From NCBI RefSeq assembly GCF_016808095.1, contig NC_068970.1, positions 11,142,501-11,206,500 of the forward strand: a DNA stretch of 64,000 nucleotides, read 5' to 3'. This document shows, piece by piece, positions 40,391 to 52,527 of the stretch. The notes beneath the pieces are model-generated. The model worked only from the letters and a program-made list of their open reading frames with translations. It made no database searches and had not been told where the DNA came from. The first letter of the stretch is position 1, and every line of letters starts with the position of its first letter. The translations under genes and the position numbers were made by a program. The DNA is from Vigna angularis. Taxonomy: Eukaryota; Streptophyta; Magnoliopsida; Fabales; Fabaceae.

Positions 40391-40544
40391 TCTTCCTCAA
40401 CAACTTTCTGGCTTGAACTCCAACCAACTTTCTCAGTCAAATCCTAATTAGCATATCAAGTAAAAGAATAAATGCATTACAATAGAAGAAAAATAAATAT
40501 TTAAAAATTAAAAAATGTAAGAATGGTATTTTATTAAAATAGTT

Positions 40545-40549
<5 letters not shown>

Positions 40550-40581
<32 letters not shown>
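40550..40581. repeat. Short (AT)n microsatellite
   Basis: About 32 bp of alternating A/T, upstream of the SDR start. Confidence 0.9.
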
Positions 40582-40589
<8 letters not shown>

Positions 40590-40780
40590 AATGTAAGTTA
40601 AGGTAACCTTACAAGGTAAATGTAATCTATAACTCCATACATGAAATATATGATGGTGGTAAAAATCATATCCATCTAAAAGACTTTCAACTTAGATGGA
40701 TATCATTTTGTATCTTTACATAGTCGTTTTCCTTCTACAATTTTTGTGATAAAAGAATGTTAAGGGCTAAATATATTTAA

Positions 40781-41046
40781 GGGTTAAATATGTTTTTAGT
40801 TCCTAAATTATTGGCCGTTTGTGGTTTTCGTCCCTCCTTTGGTTTTCGTCTCTCTTTCAAAGTAAGATACAATTTGGTCCTCATTCTTTTCGAAACGTTC
40901 GTTCTAGTCCTCAAAAACTAATGCTGTTTAAAAATTTGGTCCTCATTTAGCAACAAATGAAGACTAAAACCAAAATTCCGAGGACTGAAAGAGGGACGAA
41001 AACCAGAAACGACGAATAGTTTAGGAACTAAAAACATATTTAACCT
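40781..41046. mobile_element. 266 bp Mutator-type MITE related to the Pack-MULE
   Basis: Starts GGGTTAAATATGTTTTTAGT and ends AAAAACATATTTAACCT, the same termini as the element at 6736-8039. Subterminal text matches too (GGTTTTCGTCCCT and its inverse). It is flanked by a perfect 9 bp direct repeat, TATATTTAA, at 40772-40780 and 41047-41055. The interior is nearly absent, so this is a deletion-type derivative. No coding capacity. Confidence 0.88.
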
Positions 41047-41055
41047 TATATTTAA

Positions 41056-44000
41056 TTAGGACTTTCGTATGCAAAACTCATTTTTGATAAATAAAATTTA
41101 ATTTAATTAAAATGTTTATCTATTATTTTTAAAGTCATACATGAAAATATATATTTTTATTGTTTTTTTCAATGATTCATTTTGGAAGAAGAGTAAAATT
41201 TTGCGTTCCTCTACAAAAATTTAGAAGAACTTGCAATGATTTTTTATTATTTTTCACTGTGAAAAAAAAAATGTTTTCCATCACACATCATTCAATAAAA
41301 ATTTATAAATTAAAATTTACATTTATTTATAATTATAAATTAATTTTATTTTTAACTAATTATAATTAATGTAGAATTAAATATTAATAAATAGTCTAAT
41401 AATATATGAATCAATATACTTAATAAATAATAATTTTTACTAAAATATATTCTAACCAAGTTATAATGTTAAAAAACAAACTTTAAAATCAACTAAACTT
41501 TATAAAATTAATTTATAAAGTAAGATTTGTATTTATTTTTATATACTGTGAATGTTAACTTTTTATATAAATTTTTTATTTAATTCTTTTAATTTTTTGT
41601 TCAATATTTTTTGTCTCTAATTAGGAAAAATTTGTTTAGGTTTGTATGGTAATAGCGTGACAGGTTTTTACTACACCTTATATATAATTTTAACCACTTC
41701 CTATAGATAAAAAGATCGACAAATCATGACAAATGCAAATAACATAATGCAATAAGATAAGAGGTAAAATAAATTCAAAGAAATTAATGACATTTTCCAA
41801 ACATTTAGAATTCTTTAAAATCAGGCGTGGTTAGGTTGGCAAATCTATCTGTTATGAACTACAAAAATTTATTATTGAAAAAACCACGTTCAGATGAGCA
41901 AATTTGATAAAATGGTTAAATATGTTTTTTTAATTTTAATTTTTGATATAAAATTTATTTTATTTTATTTTAAATTTTGATATAATTTAATTATAAAAAT
42001 TTTAAAATAAATAAATATAATTTTTTTAATTTAGTATCTTTATATTTTTTGTTTTATAATTGTATTTGATGTATCAAATAGTATAAAATAATTTAAATAT
42101 TAGTTTGAAATACTTTTCAGCATATTAAATAAATTTAATTTATTAAATTCAAATTTTAAAAATAAATTAATATAATTTTTTTAACTCATAGTTAAACATG
42201 TTAAATAGTATAAAAAATTCAAACGTAAATATGAAATATTTTTAACATATCAAAAGAATCTACTCCATTAAATTAAAATAATTGTATCATTAACTTTATA
42301 TTAAAATTTGACTTGATCAAAATTTGAAATAAAAATAAATTCTAATTTTATATTAAAATTTAATAATTAAAAACGAATTTAACCTTTGAAATATACTTTA
42401 AAATATAAAAAAGTATAAAAATTTTACTTTTACTTCACATTAATAATAATGAACTAACACAAATTTATGAGATTGAAAATTCCCACTCCATTAATACATT
42501 CCATTAATAAATTTACTAGATTAAGAATTACTACTCCATTAACTTTTACTAATCAATATTTTCTTTTATATTATTTTAGGACAATACAGTTAACATTATT
42601 ATAAATTTAAATTATTTTAAAACTATAATTTTAAATTATATTTTATAAATATTTACGGAATTAATAGTTTAACTAGTTATTGTATTTAACACATAATAGA
42701 AATATTTTTAAACAAACAAGTAACTTGCATTGTTAAAAGGTCAATGAAAAACATAATTGACCGCGTGAAAAATACATTTAGAATAATATATACAATTTTA
42801 AAAATAAGAGTGAAATTTTTTATAATGATACTTCTGCAGAAAACCAAAGGAATTAATTTCATCACTACATATTATAGTTATGAATCATAATTTTTCTGAG
42901 GACATCACAAAAAAGCATCTAATTGCCACATAAATATACTCTTATTAACCATATTTGAAGTGATAAAAATAACAATAAAATATTCTTATTATCTCAAAAG
43001 AATATTAACTTTATTTAGAAAGAAAACATAGAACTAAATACATAAAATAATTAATATTATAGAAAATTATACTAGTGCTTTTAAAAGTTCTTTTACTATT
43101 TTAAAATCATTACTTTTACCTGCATTTAATGCACATTAATAATAACAAAAGATATATTTTATTATTTCTATACGTTAGGATTTTATAATTGATTATTGTT
43201 ATTTTAAATAGTTGTTATTAATATTATCTTAAATAGAATGGGAGAGAAGTAGATATAAACTAATTCATATAAAGAAAAAAATATAATATATAAAGTGGCA
43301 ACAAAATATAAATTTATATAAGTTGTGACATATAATTGTAAGATCATATTTACATGAGAAACTAGACGATCATGATATGTTGAATGGTTGAACTTCTACG
43401 AAATTATTACTAATAATTAATTTAAAGCAATGTATAATTATTTATAATTAAATCGTAATTAGATCATCATAAATCTGAAACTTATTTTAAAAGTTATAAA
43501 TATAAATTTGAAGTAAAGAGTTAAAAATTGCATTAATACATGTTAATTGTTGTAACTGTAGAATACTTGTTGATTTTAGTATCAAAATATCTTTTACATA
43601 TAACATTTATCTTGACGGAATGAAAACCCAAAACGAACGATGACGATGATATGAATATTTGGACATTAAAACATACATCATGCAAAAAGAAATAAGAGAA
43701 ATGAAGATAAATAATTATGTTAATTAATTATTTGAAACTTAAAAGTTACAATTATTTGAATTGTTTTATTGTCATTTTAGATTGGATTAAGACACGTGTG
43801 ATTGTCATTATGAATATTACTGCAAAACTTATCTTTTGTAAGAAGATATTAGGGTAAACAAGATTTTCTTGAAAAGTTTTATAATGAAAAACATGTTTTA
43901 AGATTGAGTATATTTAGTTGAGTATATTAAGAAAAGCTTATTTGAATTGTCTTATTTTCATTGTAGATTGGATTAAGACATGTGTCATTGTCATTATTGC

Positions 44001-44811
44001 AAAAACTTATCTTTTGTAAGAAGATATTGGGGTAAACAAGATTTTCTTGAAAAGTTTTATAATGAAAAACATGTTTTAAGATTGAGTATACTTAGTTAAC
44101 TATATTAAGAAAATATTTGTTAGCAAGTTGTAGCTTTCATGTTGTTATTATTATATTGTTTGGGAAAGTATAAACTTTTATATTTATAACTTAAAGCAAT
44201 GTGGGGTGCAGAAAGTAAAAACCTTACATTGATAACTAATCCATTGATGATGCCTCCCAAGGTAAGCTTTTAAGAGTTTATTCAGTTTCTTAACTATTTG
44301 TTCAGTTTCTTAACTATTTGTTCAAGATGACTACGGTATTAAATCAGAATTACAAAACAAACATTTTTTGTTAACAATAGTATTAAAATAGTTTCTAAAA
44401 CACTAGATAGATCTAGAATCTCTCACAACAATCTAAAATTCCTCTTAAATCACGCGATAAAATACTCTCCAAATGCGTCGTCGACTCGTATTTGTATAGA
44501 ACACAATGCATTTGACTCACGGACTAACATGAATATGCTTGTGCCATGAGCAGTTTAGACAAAGTGCTATGCCATGGCAAGCTATGACAACCTTCCTTAT
44601 CATGATTCTGTCATAGACTGCAATGACATCCACTGTTAATGATAGTGTAACATGAGAATACACTAATGATAATCCATAAATTATAATATTAAACGACAAA
44701 AACATGGAGTGACAGGTCCAAGACAGTAAATCTTTGTCCTAATACCTAAATTTGACTAAAATCTAGACAGCACTAACAACGACAGATGAGAATTTGTCTG
44801 CAACAATATTC
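41056..44811. other. AT-rich intergenic DNA, no gene seen
   Basis: Very A/T-rich. No coding frame survives inspection. It contains a 186 bp tandem duplication (43752-44123) and a 20 bp unit repeated twice near 44279-44325. The end should include the 3' UTR of the acidic-protein gene. Confidence 0.65.
43752..44123. repeat. 186 bp tandem duplication
   Basis: Copies at 43752-43937 and 43938-44123 share long identical stretches, for example AAGATTTTCTTGAAAAGTTT and ATGAAAAACATGTTTTAAGA, with few substitutions and small indels. It looks like a fairly recent local duplication. Confidence 0.9.
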
Positions 44812-46575
44812 TCATTTCCTCTTCTTACTGGGTGGCTGAGGAGACTCCTCCTCCTCCTCTTCTTTCTCATCTTCATCATCTTCATCTTCATCTTCTTCGT
44901 CATTATCTTCTTCATCATTATCGTCTTCGTCGTCGTCGTCATCATCTTTGTCATCTTTTTCACCTCCAAAATTGGCCTCGGGATCATCATCAGAATCATC
45001 TTCCTCCCCGCCTTCATCACCAGAGAAATCCTCGTCGTTGTCATCATCTTCTCCATCATTAATGTCATCCTCGTCTTCCTCATCATCATCATCAGTATCG
45101 CTACCATCCTTATTTTCTTCACAAGTATGTTTTCTCTTGCATAGTTGGTCAAAGGGAAACCTAACCAAGAATTTTAAAAAATAAGTATAAATGGACATTT
45201 CAAATTAAAACAACCACAACATCATCCAGGAATATATGTTCACTATTACCTTCCATCAATTGGTGACACTAAGTTATCCACAGCTGTAAGAAGAGATCCA
45301 GTCTGAGGAAAAAAACAAAGAAATTAACAATCTTTACATCAACACCAATGTAACAGTTTGTATACCGAACAAATTACAATCTCACCCAAAGAAAAATGGA
45401 CCTGTAACAAAGCTTATGACATTCAAAAAACAAGCTTGCAATTATACTACTTGTTCTCAGCATTACGGTTTGATAATCAGTGCACAGCTTAAAGAAGATG
45501 TGCAGTGATGCAGAATCAGTGTTCATAACTTGAAACAATTCCAATAAAATTTATCGCAGAGCTCTCTACCTTAAAAAAGAAAAGAGGGACAGCAAGCAGG
45601 ACACCGGTACATTGAATTACAGAGGTTATAAAGAAGCTAAAATTTCAGTTTGACAAGTTGAAACAGCAAAAGCATCAGGCATATAGCAGACATAATCAAC
45701 GCAATACACAGTTTAAGAAAATTAAAAATCCTTCTTATTAAAAAAATCCTTCTTGACATATTACTCCACAAATTATGGGTGATAAAGGTGACATTATAGA
45801 TGAAAAAACATCATATTAACTATAGCTGATACAAAGACACGTCATAAACCACATACAACATGTTGAGCAGCACTATATAATTCTATGCAAAACATCACTG
45901 AAAGCTAACAAAAAATCAGCAGCACGAGTGTTGTCAAAAACAAAAGGATATAGCTTCATTCATTAATGATTGCCCTTATTCAATACTGGAACGAAAAATG
46001 TGTTCTAGCTACTCTTCGATTCCAACTTACGAAGAATACACAACGAAAGCCTCACTCATGAAATTAAACATAACGGACCGTCATTCTCTGGCACCCACTA
46101 CCGAAAATAATGAAGAATCAGTATACTAAGAGCAGGTTTCCTCCACTGTTCCAATATACTAGCTCTTTTAACCTACTCTTTCTAACAAAAACAAAGTCCT
46201 ACATTTAACAAAAAAGTAAACAAAAAGGTTCCCAGAAGAAATACACAACCGTATTATTTTAACAAAGAGGCTCTAACACTGAAAGTATAAGAAACATTTC
46301 AGTGAACGACTTAAACTAAAAACTGAAACACATGGAAAATTATGTAATCCCACATGAGCAAATAAAAAAGTTGTAGCAAACATAGATAAGTTGATGGGAA
46401 TGTGAACGTCCAATGAAATTTAAAAAATAAAAAAATAAAAAAAAATAAAAACTTCTTTGAAGAAATGTAGTACCATGAAGAGAAACGTGAACAAGGATTT
46501 GACAGTGGTAAGAAGGGTATGAACCACCAAAGCCTCCCCCAACGCGTGCTCAAAGGTAACAGACTGAACCTCCAT
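44812..46575 (-). CDS. Highly acidic Asp/Glu-rich protein with basic C-terminal tail, copy A
   Basis: Minus-strand exons in coding order: 46575-46474, 45302-45250, 45160-44812. They encode 167 residues. The N-terminal 50 or so residues are mixed (TGSLLTAVDNLVSPIDGR in exon 2). Exon 3 starts FPFDQLCKRKHTC and becomes almost pure Asp/Glu, ending SPQPPSKKRK. The basic tail could be a nuclear localisation signal. Such acidic tracts occur in histone- or ribosome-associated nuclear proteins, but I cannot name a function. Database entries for legume relatives are often labelled SIS2/VHS3-like only because of the acidic tract. The start at 46575 was chosen because the paralogue at 61701 also starts ME; an in-frame ATG at 46605 is an alternative. 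A telo-box lies at 46668-46676. Confidence 0.82.
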
Positions 46576-46667
46576 TGTTTCTGCTACACCTAAAATTTGC
46601 TTCATGAAACCCAAAATATATAGAGACAGGATATGAAAACAATCTGCGGGAAATGGGGTTCGTCCCG

Positions 46668-46676
46668 TTAGGGTTT
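46668..46676 (-). promoter_or_regulatory. Telo-box (AAACCCTAA) upstream of acidic gene A
   Basis: On the minus strand it reads AAACCCTAA, about 95 nt upstream of the chosen start codon. Telo-boxes are known near the start of plant ribosomal-protein and cell-cycle genes. The same box lies upstream of the paralogue at 61858-61866. Confidence 0.55.
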
Positions 46677-46994
46677 GGGATTCAAACTGATGACACAATT
46701 TCCAATTATTAGTTGCCACGTCATCTCTAGGAACACCAGATAATTTTAAAGTGATATACAAAAACATTTTGTTATAAAAAAAGTAGTATTAATTATTTAT
46801 AATATTATATTTATATATAAAAAAATATTTCAAATTTTAACTAGATGATAAAATTATTTCTTAGTTTTAACAAATTCAATTACCCATAAATTAATTAAAA
46901 ACAATTTATTAAATAAATGGCGTCCAAAATTGAAATAAAATTATAATTTTGTTGTTGATGAATAAGGATATTGTATAATTTCGATAAAAAATAA

Positions 46995-47503
46995 TGTACC
47001 GTATGGACCGGACGGTCCATAAGTCAACGGCAGGATCGGCCTAAAACTGACCGGCCTAACACTGGACCGGCAAGACCAACTACCAAGGAAACCACTCACT
47101 ACCAAGGAAACCACTCACGACCTCGAAATCGGTCGGATGTAGTGTCCAAATTCATGGACGGCCGACCCCCTAGGAGACCGGCCGGTCGGTACAGTAACTT
47201 AGCCAGATTAAAACTAATCGCGATTAAAAGCTATTGGGTTGTATTTGGGTCGTGATTAACTATTCACTAATCCCTAGTTCATAGCAAAAACCATAAATAC
47301 AGGTCAAAGGTGAGTGGGAGAGAGATAGCATTTACTGCCCATTTATGACTGCTCTGTTAAAACCGCCATTGTTCACACAGTGACTTTGACATCGGAGAAT
47401 CTTTGACAGGTTTTCCCGGACAGTTGAAGAGAAGGACGAAAGAAGAGCGCGAACGGACGGTGGACAGAAAGAATCTGTGGAGACAGCAAGTAACTTAGTC
47501 CCA
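46995..47503. mobile_element. Probable solo LTR, 509 bp
   Basis: Begins TGTACC and ends CCCA (TG...CA). It is flanked by AAATAA at 46989-46994 and 47504-47509. It contains the GC-rich palindromic text GGACCGGACGGTCC near its 5' end and TTTGACATCGGAGAATCTTTG near 47385, a string type typical of plant LTRs. No internal retroelement genes accompany it. The flanking repeat is A/T-rich and one base longer than usual, so the termini are provisional. Confidence 0.6.
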
Positions 47504-48659
47504 AAATAATTGAAATAAATAATAATATGCAATTTGGGATATTGCACAAATAAATAAATTCTTAAATTAATGAATACCTGAAATAAAATCACGTAAGAAC
47601 AAACAAATTGTTCTTTAAGATTGTTCTACTTTTATTAATCTTATTAATTCAGGAATGGACCAAAACAAATTAGGATTAAAGATTTGTTCAAACTCAAGAT
47701 TGATTAGCTTAAATTTTAAAATTATTTGATTAATCTCACATAAAGAAACTTGTGAATACATATTCCTATTGCTAATAAAATTATGGCATGACGATTAAAA
47801 AGGTCACTGATTTGGTAATATATATCGAAAAAATGTGTGAGCTCTTGTTATATATATAACTCGAATTTAATTATATTTATTTTAATTTAACTTTTAATTA
47901 TAATATTATTTGGGTAAAAATTTAGAAAATTGGTTATGGAGAATTTATATGATGTTTAAATAATGAGACTATATTATTTTGATATTAAAATAATTGTAAT
48001 TATAAATAGAAATTTCATTAAAGAGTTTACTTATTTAAAACACATATCTTTTTAAAACTTGTTCTTTAAGTTTATCTGCATTATTTCTTTGAGTTCTAAT
48101 AGTTGAGTAATCTTTTTGAAGATCAAGAAGTGCACACGTGATCACGGTAACAAGATTTTTATTTACCTAAGCAATTTTCTCAAAAGAGTAAGTTTTTACT
48201 CTTTTTTTTATTGTAAGTTTCTTCCATCCATGTGAATGATTTATTGTCGCAAATATCTTCTTAGCTTTACAATATGTTCCATGTTGATAAGTAGTTTTAA
48301 CCATGTACCTTGATCATAATTTCATAGTGGGTAGGTACATATAGAGCTCTTTAAGCTGAGTGAGTGATTTTAGGTCATTTAGAGTTGTTTTATTTTCTAT
48401 GAGGTAAGGGGCATTAAATGTTTGTTTATAAAGTCTTGTTAAGTTTGATAATTTGATTTTTGGTGTGCTCTAATTGGAATAAAATTGACTTGGTTATGGG
48501 ATTGAGTAGATAGCTTGCTGAAATACTATTATATGATATTACTAGTGCTTGAAATTGATTTAAATGAGTATTGTTTGAATTTGTTAAAGTATGGTTGCGA
48601 ACGTTTATTGATTGTTACATCTTTTTTTATCACTTAAGCTGATGTGATTGAGGTATAAC

Positions 48660-49174
48660 TAGGATGACAACGGGTCGAGTCGGGCACGGATAATGCCTAC
48701 CCGTAACTCGACCCGACAAAAAAAATTTCACCCGCTGTCCGCACGGATACTCGCTTAAAAAATACCTGCGGATATTTTAAAACCCGCAGATACCCGCAAA
48801 TATTTTAAAAAATATATTTTTATAAAATGTTATAATAAAACTTAAATAAAATTTCAAAAAATATATAAAATATAATATATATTAAATTAAAATTTAATTT
48901 TAATTACATTTAACCTTATAAAATATAAATTAATGTTAATTTTAATTAAATTTAACTTAATAAAATATAAATTAAATTTTTATTTTTATTTTTTGCGGAT
49001 AGCGTATATCTGCGGGTACAGATAGTATAATACTTGTATCCGACCCGTTTATAAGCGGGTATTAAAAAACCCGCTATCCGCAACCCACGGGTAGTAAATA
49101 TCCGCGGGTACCAACTATCCGTCGCGGATTTTATTCTTGGATATCCGCGGGTGCAAATTTTTTTGTCATCCCTA
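48660..49174. mobile_element. hAT-like MITE, 515 bp
   Basis: The ends are inverted repeats: TAGGATGACAA at the left, TTGTCATCCCTA at the right. Next to them lie GC-rich, palindrome-forming strings (CGGGTCGAGTCGGGC, TATCCGCGGGT). The flanks GGTATAAC (48652-48659) and AGTATAAC (49175-49182) match at 7 of 8 bases, as expected of an old hAT target duplication. No coding capacity. Confidence 0.7.
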
Positions 49175-49182
49175 AGTATAAC

Positions 49183-51111
49183 TGATTGGAAACTGTTGTT
49201 GGATCTTGATGTAGTGAAAGATGGGAGTTTTGATTGGTTTTGGGTCTAATTATGTGTATCTGTTGCGGGGTTACAGGTAAAATTATAAAGGAGTTGATTT
49301 AAGAATAAACTTGATGTTTGAGGTTTATTCTTAAGTTATTTAAGAATTGTTTATCCACTTAATTTACTAAAACATGCTTGTAACATGTAGAATGTGATAT
49401 ATGAGCTTTTGAGTTTTTAGTTTGATATGATGTACCTTATTCTTGGCCAAATAAACAAATTGGTACTTAATTTTAGTTCATAAACATGATTTTGAATCAG
49501 TTCTATTGTCAAGTATACAATTTGGTCATTTAGATAGATCTTGGGTGCAACCAAAACATAAAATCAAGTTACTGTCAGTTGGTATAATGTTAAGCGGCCT
49601 TGTGTGGCACTGATCACTCTCAAACCCGAGAGTCAATGGGCTATGGGACGCTAAGTGCCACCCCGAGTGTTGAGCGCAACAAAGTCAATGAGGTCTCTGA
49701 CTTGGCATTGAGTGGTGAAATTTTAGCGTTGAGCATCACTTTTCTACTATAGGTTTGAATCTCTTTTTCCCTTAATTTCCTAGACGAGAAGTCCTCTCGC
49801 CAGACAAGATTTATGGTTTGCTAAGCGTCCTGTCTTGGTGTTGGGTGCCTTGTGGCTGGTCTTTTAAATGTGTTTCTTTGCTTTCAATTGCTTGTTTAAG
49901 TGAATTGATTATTATGATATGATGTATATTTGTTTATGCTTATGAGTATTTTTATGACATATAATAATGAATGTGTGTTTGGTTTAAGTTTGCGGTGAAA
50001 GGAAGTCCATGAAAAATATCCTTGTATTGTGCTACAGTGTAATGTATTATTGTAGGAGCTTTGAAATGGGGGATGATCCTGACATTTCAATGACCATTCA
50101 ACCTCGAGTAGATAAGGGTGATTATGACACAAGGAGTAGCAAAATGTCCTTAGTCTATGGTCAATTTTTGGCCATAGACGTTTGACGGATTTACCCTGTG
50201 TAGTAGCTTGGGTGAGCAAGTTGTTCCATCACACAAGTGCAAGTCCCCTAAGAGTTCGACACCAATACATGTATCCCAATGGTTGAGTCTAGAGTTTATT
50301 TATATGTCAAGGTATTGTTTGATGTGAAAGTTAAATTGTCATATTCTTATTTGTTTAATTTAGATGTATGATTCTTGATAAATTAGCTTATCCTATTGTT
50401 TGTGTTTGTATGTTTTATTGTTTTCTTTTTTGTAATGATCACAGGATTGGTGTGAGCAAAAAAGTAAATTTCAGTAAAGCACACACTAAATAGTGAGGGT
50501 GCAGATACGTAGTTGATTAGATTAGTAGCAACGCATTTTGATATTTTGAGAACCTTTAGTCTATATATAGATAATCTTAATATAAGATATATTGTATATA
50601 AAGTTTTGAATTATAGTTATATTTTGGATAACTGTAATCCTATTTTATATATTTTCTTTTAGTTAAGTATTATTGTTTATCGAAGATGTGATGATTTCGT
50701 ATTAAAATTATAAAATTTTGAATGTTACAATTTGGTATAAAAACAAATCTTTTTTAGAAAATTTCTACGTTTTGGGTGGGTGTTGTAAGTTTTTTTTGTG
50801 CGCTCTTAATTAAATTTAGTTATATTAATGGCTTTTGTCAATGCAAACAGAAATCATAACACGGATGTCACCTCCATTTCCACCAAAACCTCATATATGT
50901 CTGACTCGACAAGAGGTATAAATACCCTGTTAGCGTCTCTCCAGCAATAGAGAGTGTTGCAATGATGCAACAACATCAGCTGGCCTTACGACAAATGAAG
51001 ACTACAAAACTATCTTCTGAACCAATCTAGCAGCAGTATGTGAAAACTTTGAGACAGATAGAAGAAAAAGAAATATTGATAGTCCTTCCACCTCCTAAAA
51101 AAAGAATGTAA
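49183..51111. other. Degenerate LTR-retroelement-like sequence
   Basis: Near 50724-50740 a string ending TGTTACA is followed by TTTGGTATAAAAAC. This resembles an LTR end followed by a decayed initiator-Met tRNA primer-binding site (normally TGGTATCAGAGC). At 50828 an ATG opens a short gag-leader-like frame that soon meets stops. Upstream sequence (49500-50700) may be the LTR. No intact gag, protease or polymerase domain is visible. Assignment is tentative. Confidence 0.3.
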
Positions 51112-52115
51112 TATAGAATTTCTATAATAACATTTATTTTATATATTGTCATTCACTTAATAGTGTCTTTACTCATTGTTTCAGTATAATCGTTGGGACC
51201 GAGATATGAACCTGATGGAAGGCGTATGAACCTTCTCACGCTATTGTTGTCCTTGCTCCTACTTCTTGCACAATGTTCTTCAAGGAGAATGAAAGGGGTG
51301 CTTGTGAAGGCACTCCGACGCTCAAGCTAGAAGTGAATGATGAAATCCTTTTGTTCCGTAATAAAATCAATGTTTACTCGTCTCTGGGAATCATAAAAAC
51401 GTACCTTTTTCCTTTTAGGTTTTTCGTATTTAACCTGGAAATAAGATAAATCGTTTACCTAAAATCCGGTTAGTTGGAAAATCCAGTCGTTTGGTCATGG
51501 TCTTCGTCTTTAATACTTGATTATTTAGTTTCGTAACTTGCGCTATCATGATTAGATATTTTTGGCTGCTTCTTCTTTGGTTTATTCGGATTAACTGATC
51601 CAGCCTGAATAAACATAACCGAGCGTTTGTTGACTCTAGTTTGACTAGGTTGATTTGGCTTTGTATTGTATTTGACCCTTGTTGGTCGTTCTGTTTAGTT
51701 GGTGGATGATCGTTGTTAAAGGCGACATTGACGAGCGTATAATGTAATCGATTGTCTCGTTAGTATTATCTTCAGTGATATGGCGATCGTTTGGTCTAGG
51801 TGGTTGACGATCATTCGCAAGTTGAGTTGGTTTTACCCGATTGTTCACTTGCGAGTGGTTGTTATAATTACCAAACCGATCGTTCGACAAAACGATCGTT
51901 TGACTACTTGTTAATGTCTGATCAATTCGCTATTGGAAACCGTTCAGGTAAAAGCAAACGTTTAGTCGCTCGTTCGGTTCATTGTTGATAACCGCTCGAT
52001 TCAGATATCCTACTATACACTTATAGTCTCACAAACATTTCTTTTAAATATAAATTTTTTATAATAACGTTTATTTTATATGTCGTGATAGTTGACTTAA
52101 TACCGTCTAACTAAC
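51112..52115. repeat. Unclassified repeat block flanked by about 67 bp direct repeats
   Basis: Copies at 51112-51178 and 52046-52115 share a TATAATAACRTTTATTTTAT core and an ACTTAATA string. In between, GATCGTT occurs repeatedly (about 51705, 51784, 51882, 51894), often as CGATCGTTYG, like the subterminal repeat clusters of some DNA transposons. No transposase frame is visible. The block ends 180 bp before the CDC26 start. Confidence 0.45.
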
Positions 52116-52295
52116 ATTTTCTTCTAACAACAAAAATGGTTTTAAAAATATAAAACATATTGTTAGAACCTTTTATTTAAAATTATTGTTATTATTATTA
52201 CCATTACAGACCCGACCCGAGTGTCGACGATTAAGAATAGGGTTAGCTGAACGGCGCAGGAAAAGTAAGCGGAAGAGCGGTTTGCAAGCTAGAAA
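52116..52295 (+). promoter_or_regulatory. Probable promoter and leader of the CDC26-TTM3 locus
   Basis: Base composition changes sharply from AT-rich to GC-rich near 52200. No ATG lies between 52200 and the CDC26 start at 52296, so ribosomes scanning this leader meet CDC26 first. No TATA box could be fixed. Confidence 0.45.
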
Positions 52296-52493
52296 ATGCT
52301 GAGAAGAAAGCCAACAAAAATCGAAGTCAAGATCGAAGACAAAGAAGAGCTCGAGGAAGCTCGCCGACGTAACGCTTCCGTCACCACTGCCACCACTACC
52401 GCCCCCGCTGGCACCACTTCTCTCCTCCGTCAGCTGGATCGCGGCGGCGAAGATCCCGCTTCCAAGGCGCATCGTATTGGCCTCTCCTCGTAA
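52296..52493 (+). CDS. CDC26: Anaphase-promoting complex subunit CDC26
   Basis: A 65-residue intronless frame starting MLRRKPTKIEVKIEDKEELE. This is the conserved N-terminal segment by which CDC26 threads into the TPR superhelix of APC6/CDC16. A Ser/Thr/Ala-rich linker and a basic tail follow. CDC26 stabilises the anaphase-promoting complex/cyclosome, the ubiquitin ligase that degrades mitotic cyclins and securin. The length matches the plant family. The stop is 34 nt before the TTM3 start. In Arabidopsis these two genes have been reported to share one bicistronic transcript, and this layout is the same. It would be easily missed or called an upstream ORF by automated annotation. The CDC26 start has A at -3 but C at +4, a middling initiation context. 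Confidence 0.9.
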   Translation: MLRRKPTKIEVKIEDKEELEEARRRNASVTTATTTAPAGTTSLLRQLDRGGEDPASKAHRIGLSS

Positions 52494-52500
52494 AACCCTA
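52493..52500 (+). promoter_or_regulatory. Telo-box-like AAACCCTA between CDC26 and TTM3
   Basis: The motif overlaps the last base of the CDC26 stop codon and lies in the 34 nt intercistronic gap. Telo-boxes usually sit in promoters or leaders of cell-cycle and translation genes. Its role here, if any, is inferred. Confidence 0.35.
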
Positions 52501-52527
52501 GCCTCAGTCTCCCACCTTTCTTCCCCA

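Noticed and set aside
44794..45184. Several long plus-strand frames opposite the acidic gene A
   Set aside because: They are antisense reflections of GAA/GAT-rich codons in exon 3 of the minus-strand gene. Only the minus strand has matching exons and a paralogue.
46575..46767. Upstream N-terminal extension of acidic gene A
   Set aside because: The frame is open to 46767, but the added residues have no counterpart in copy B and cover the telo-box region, so it is probably leader or promoter.
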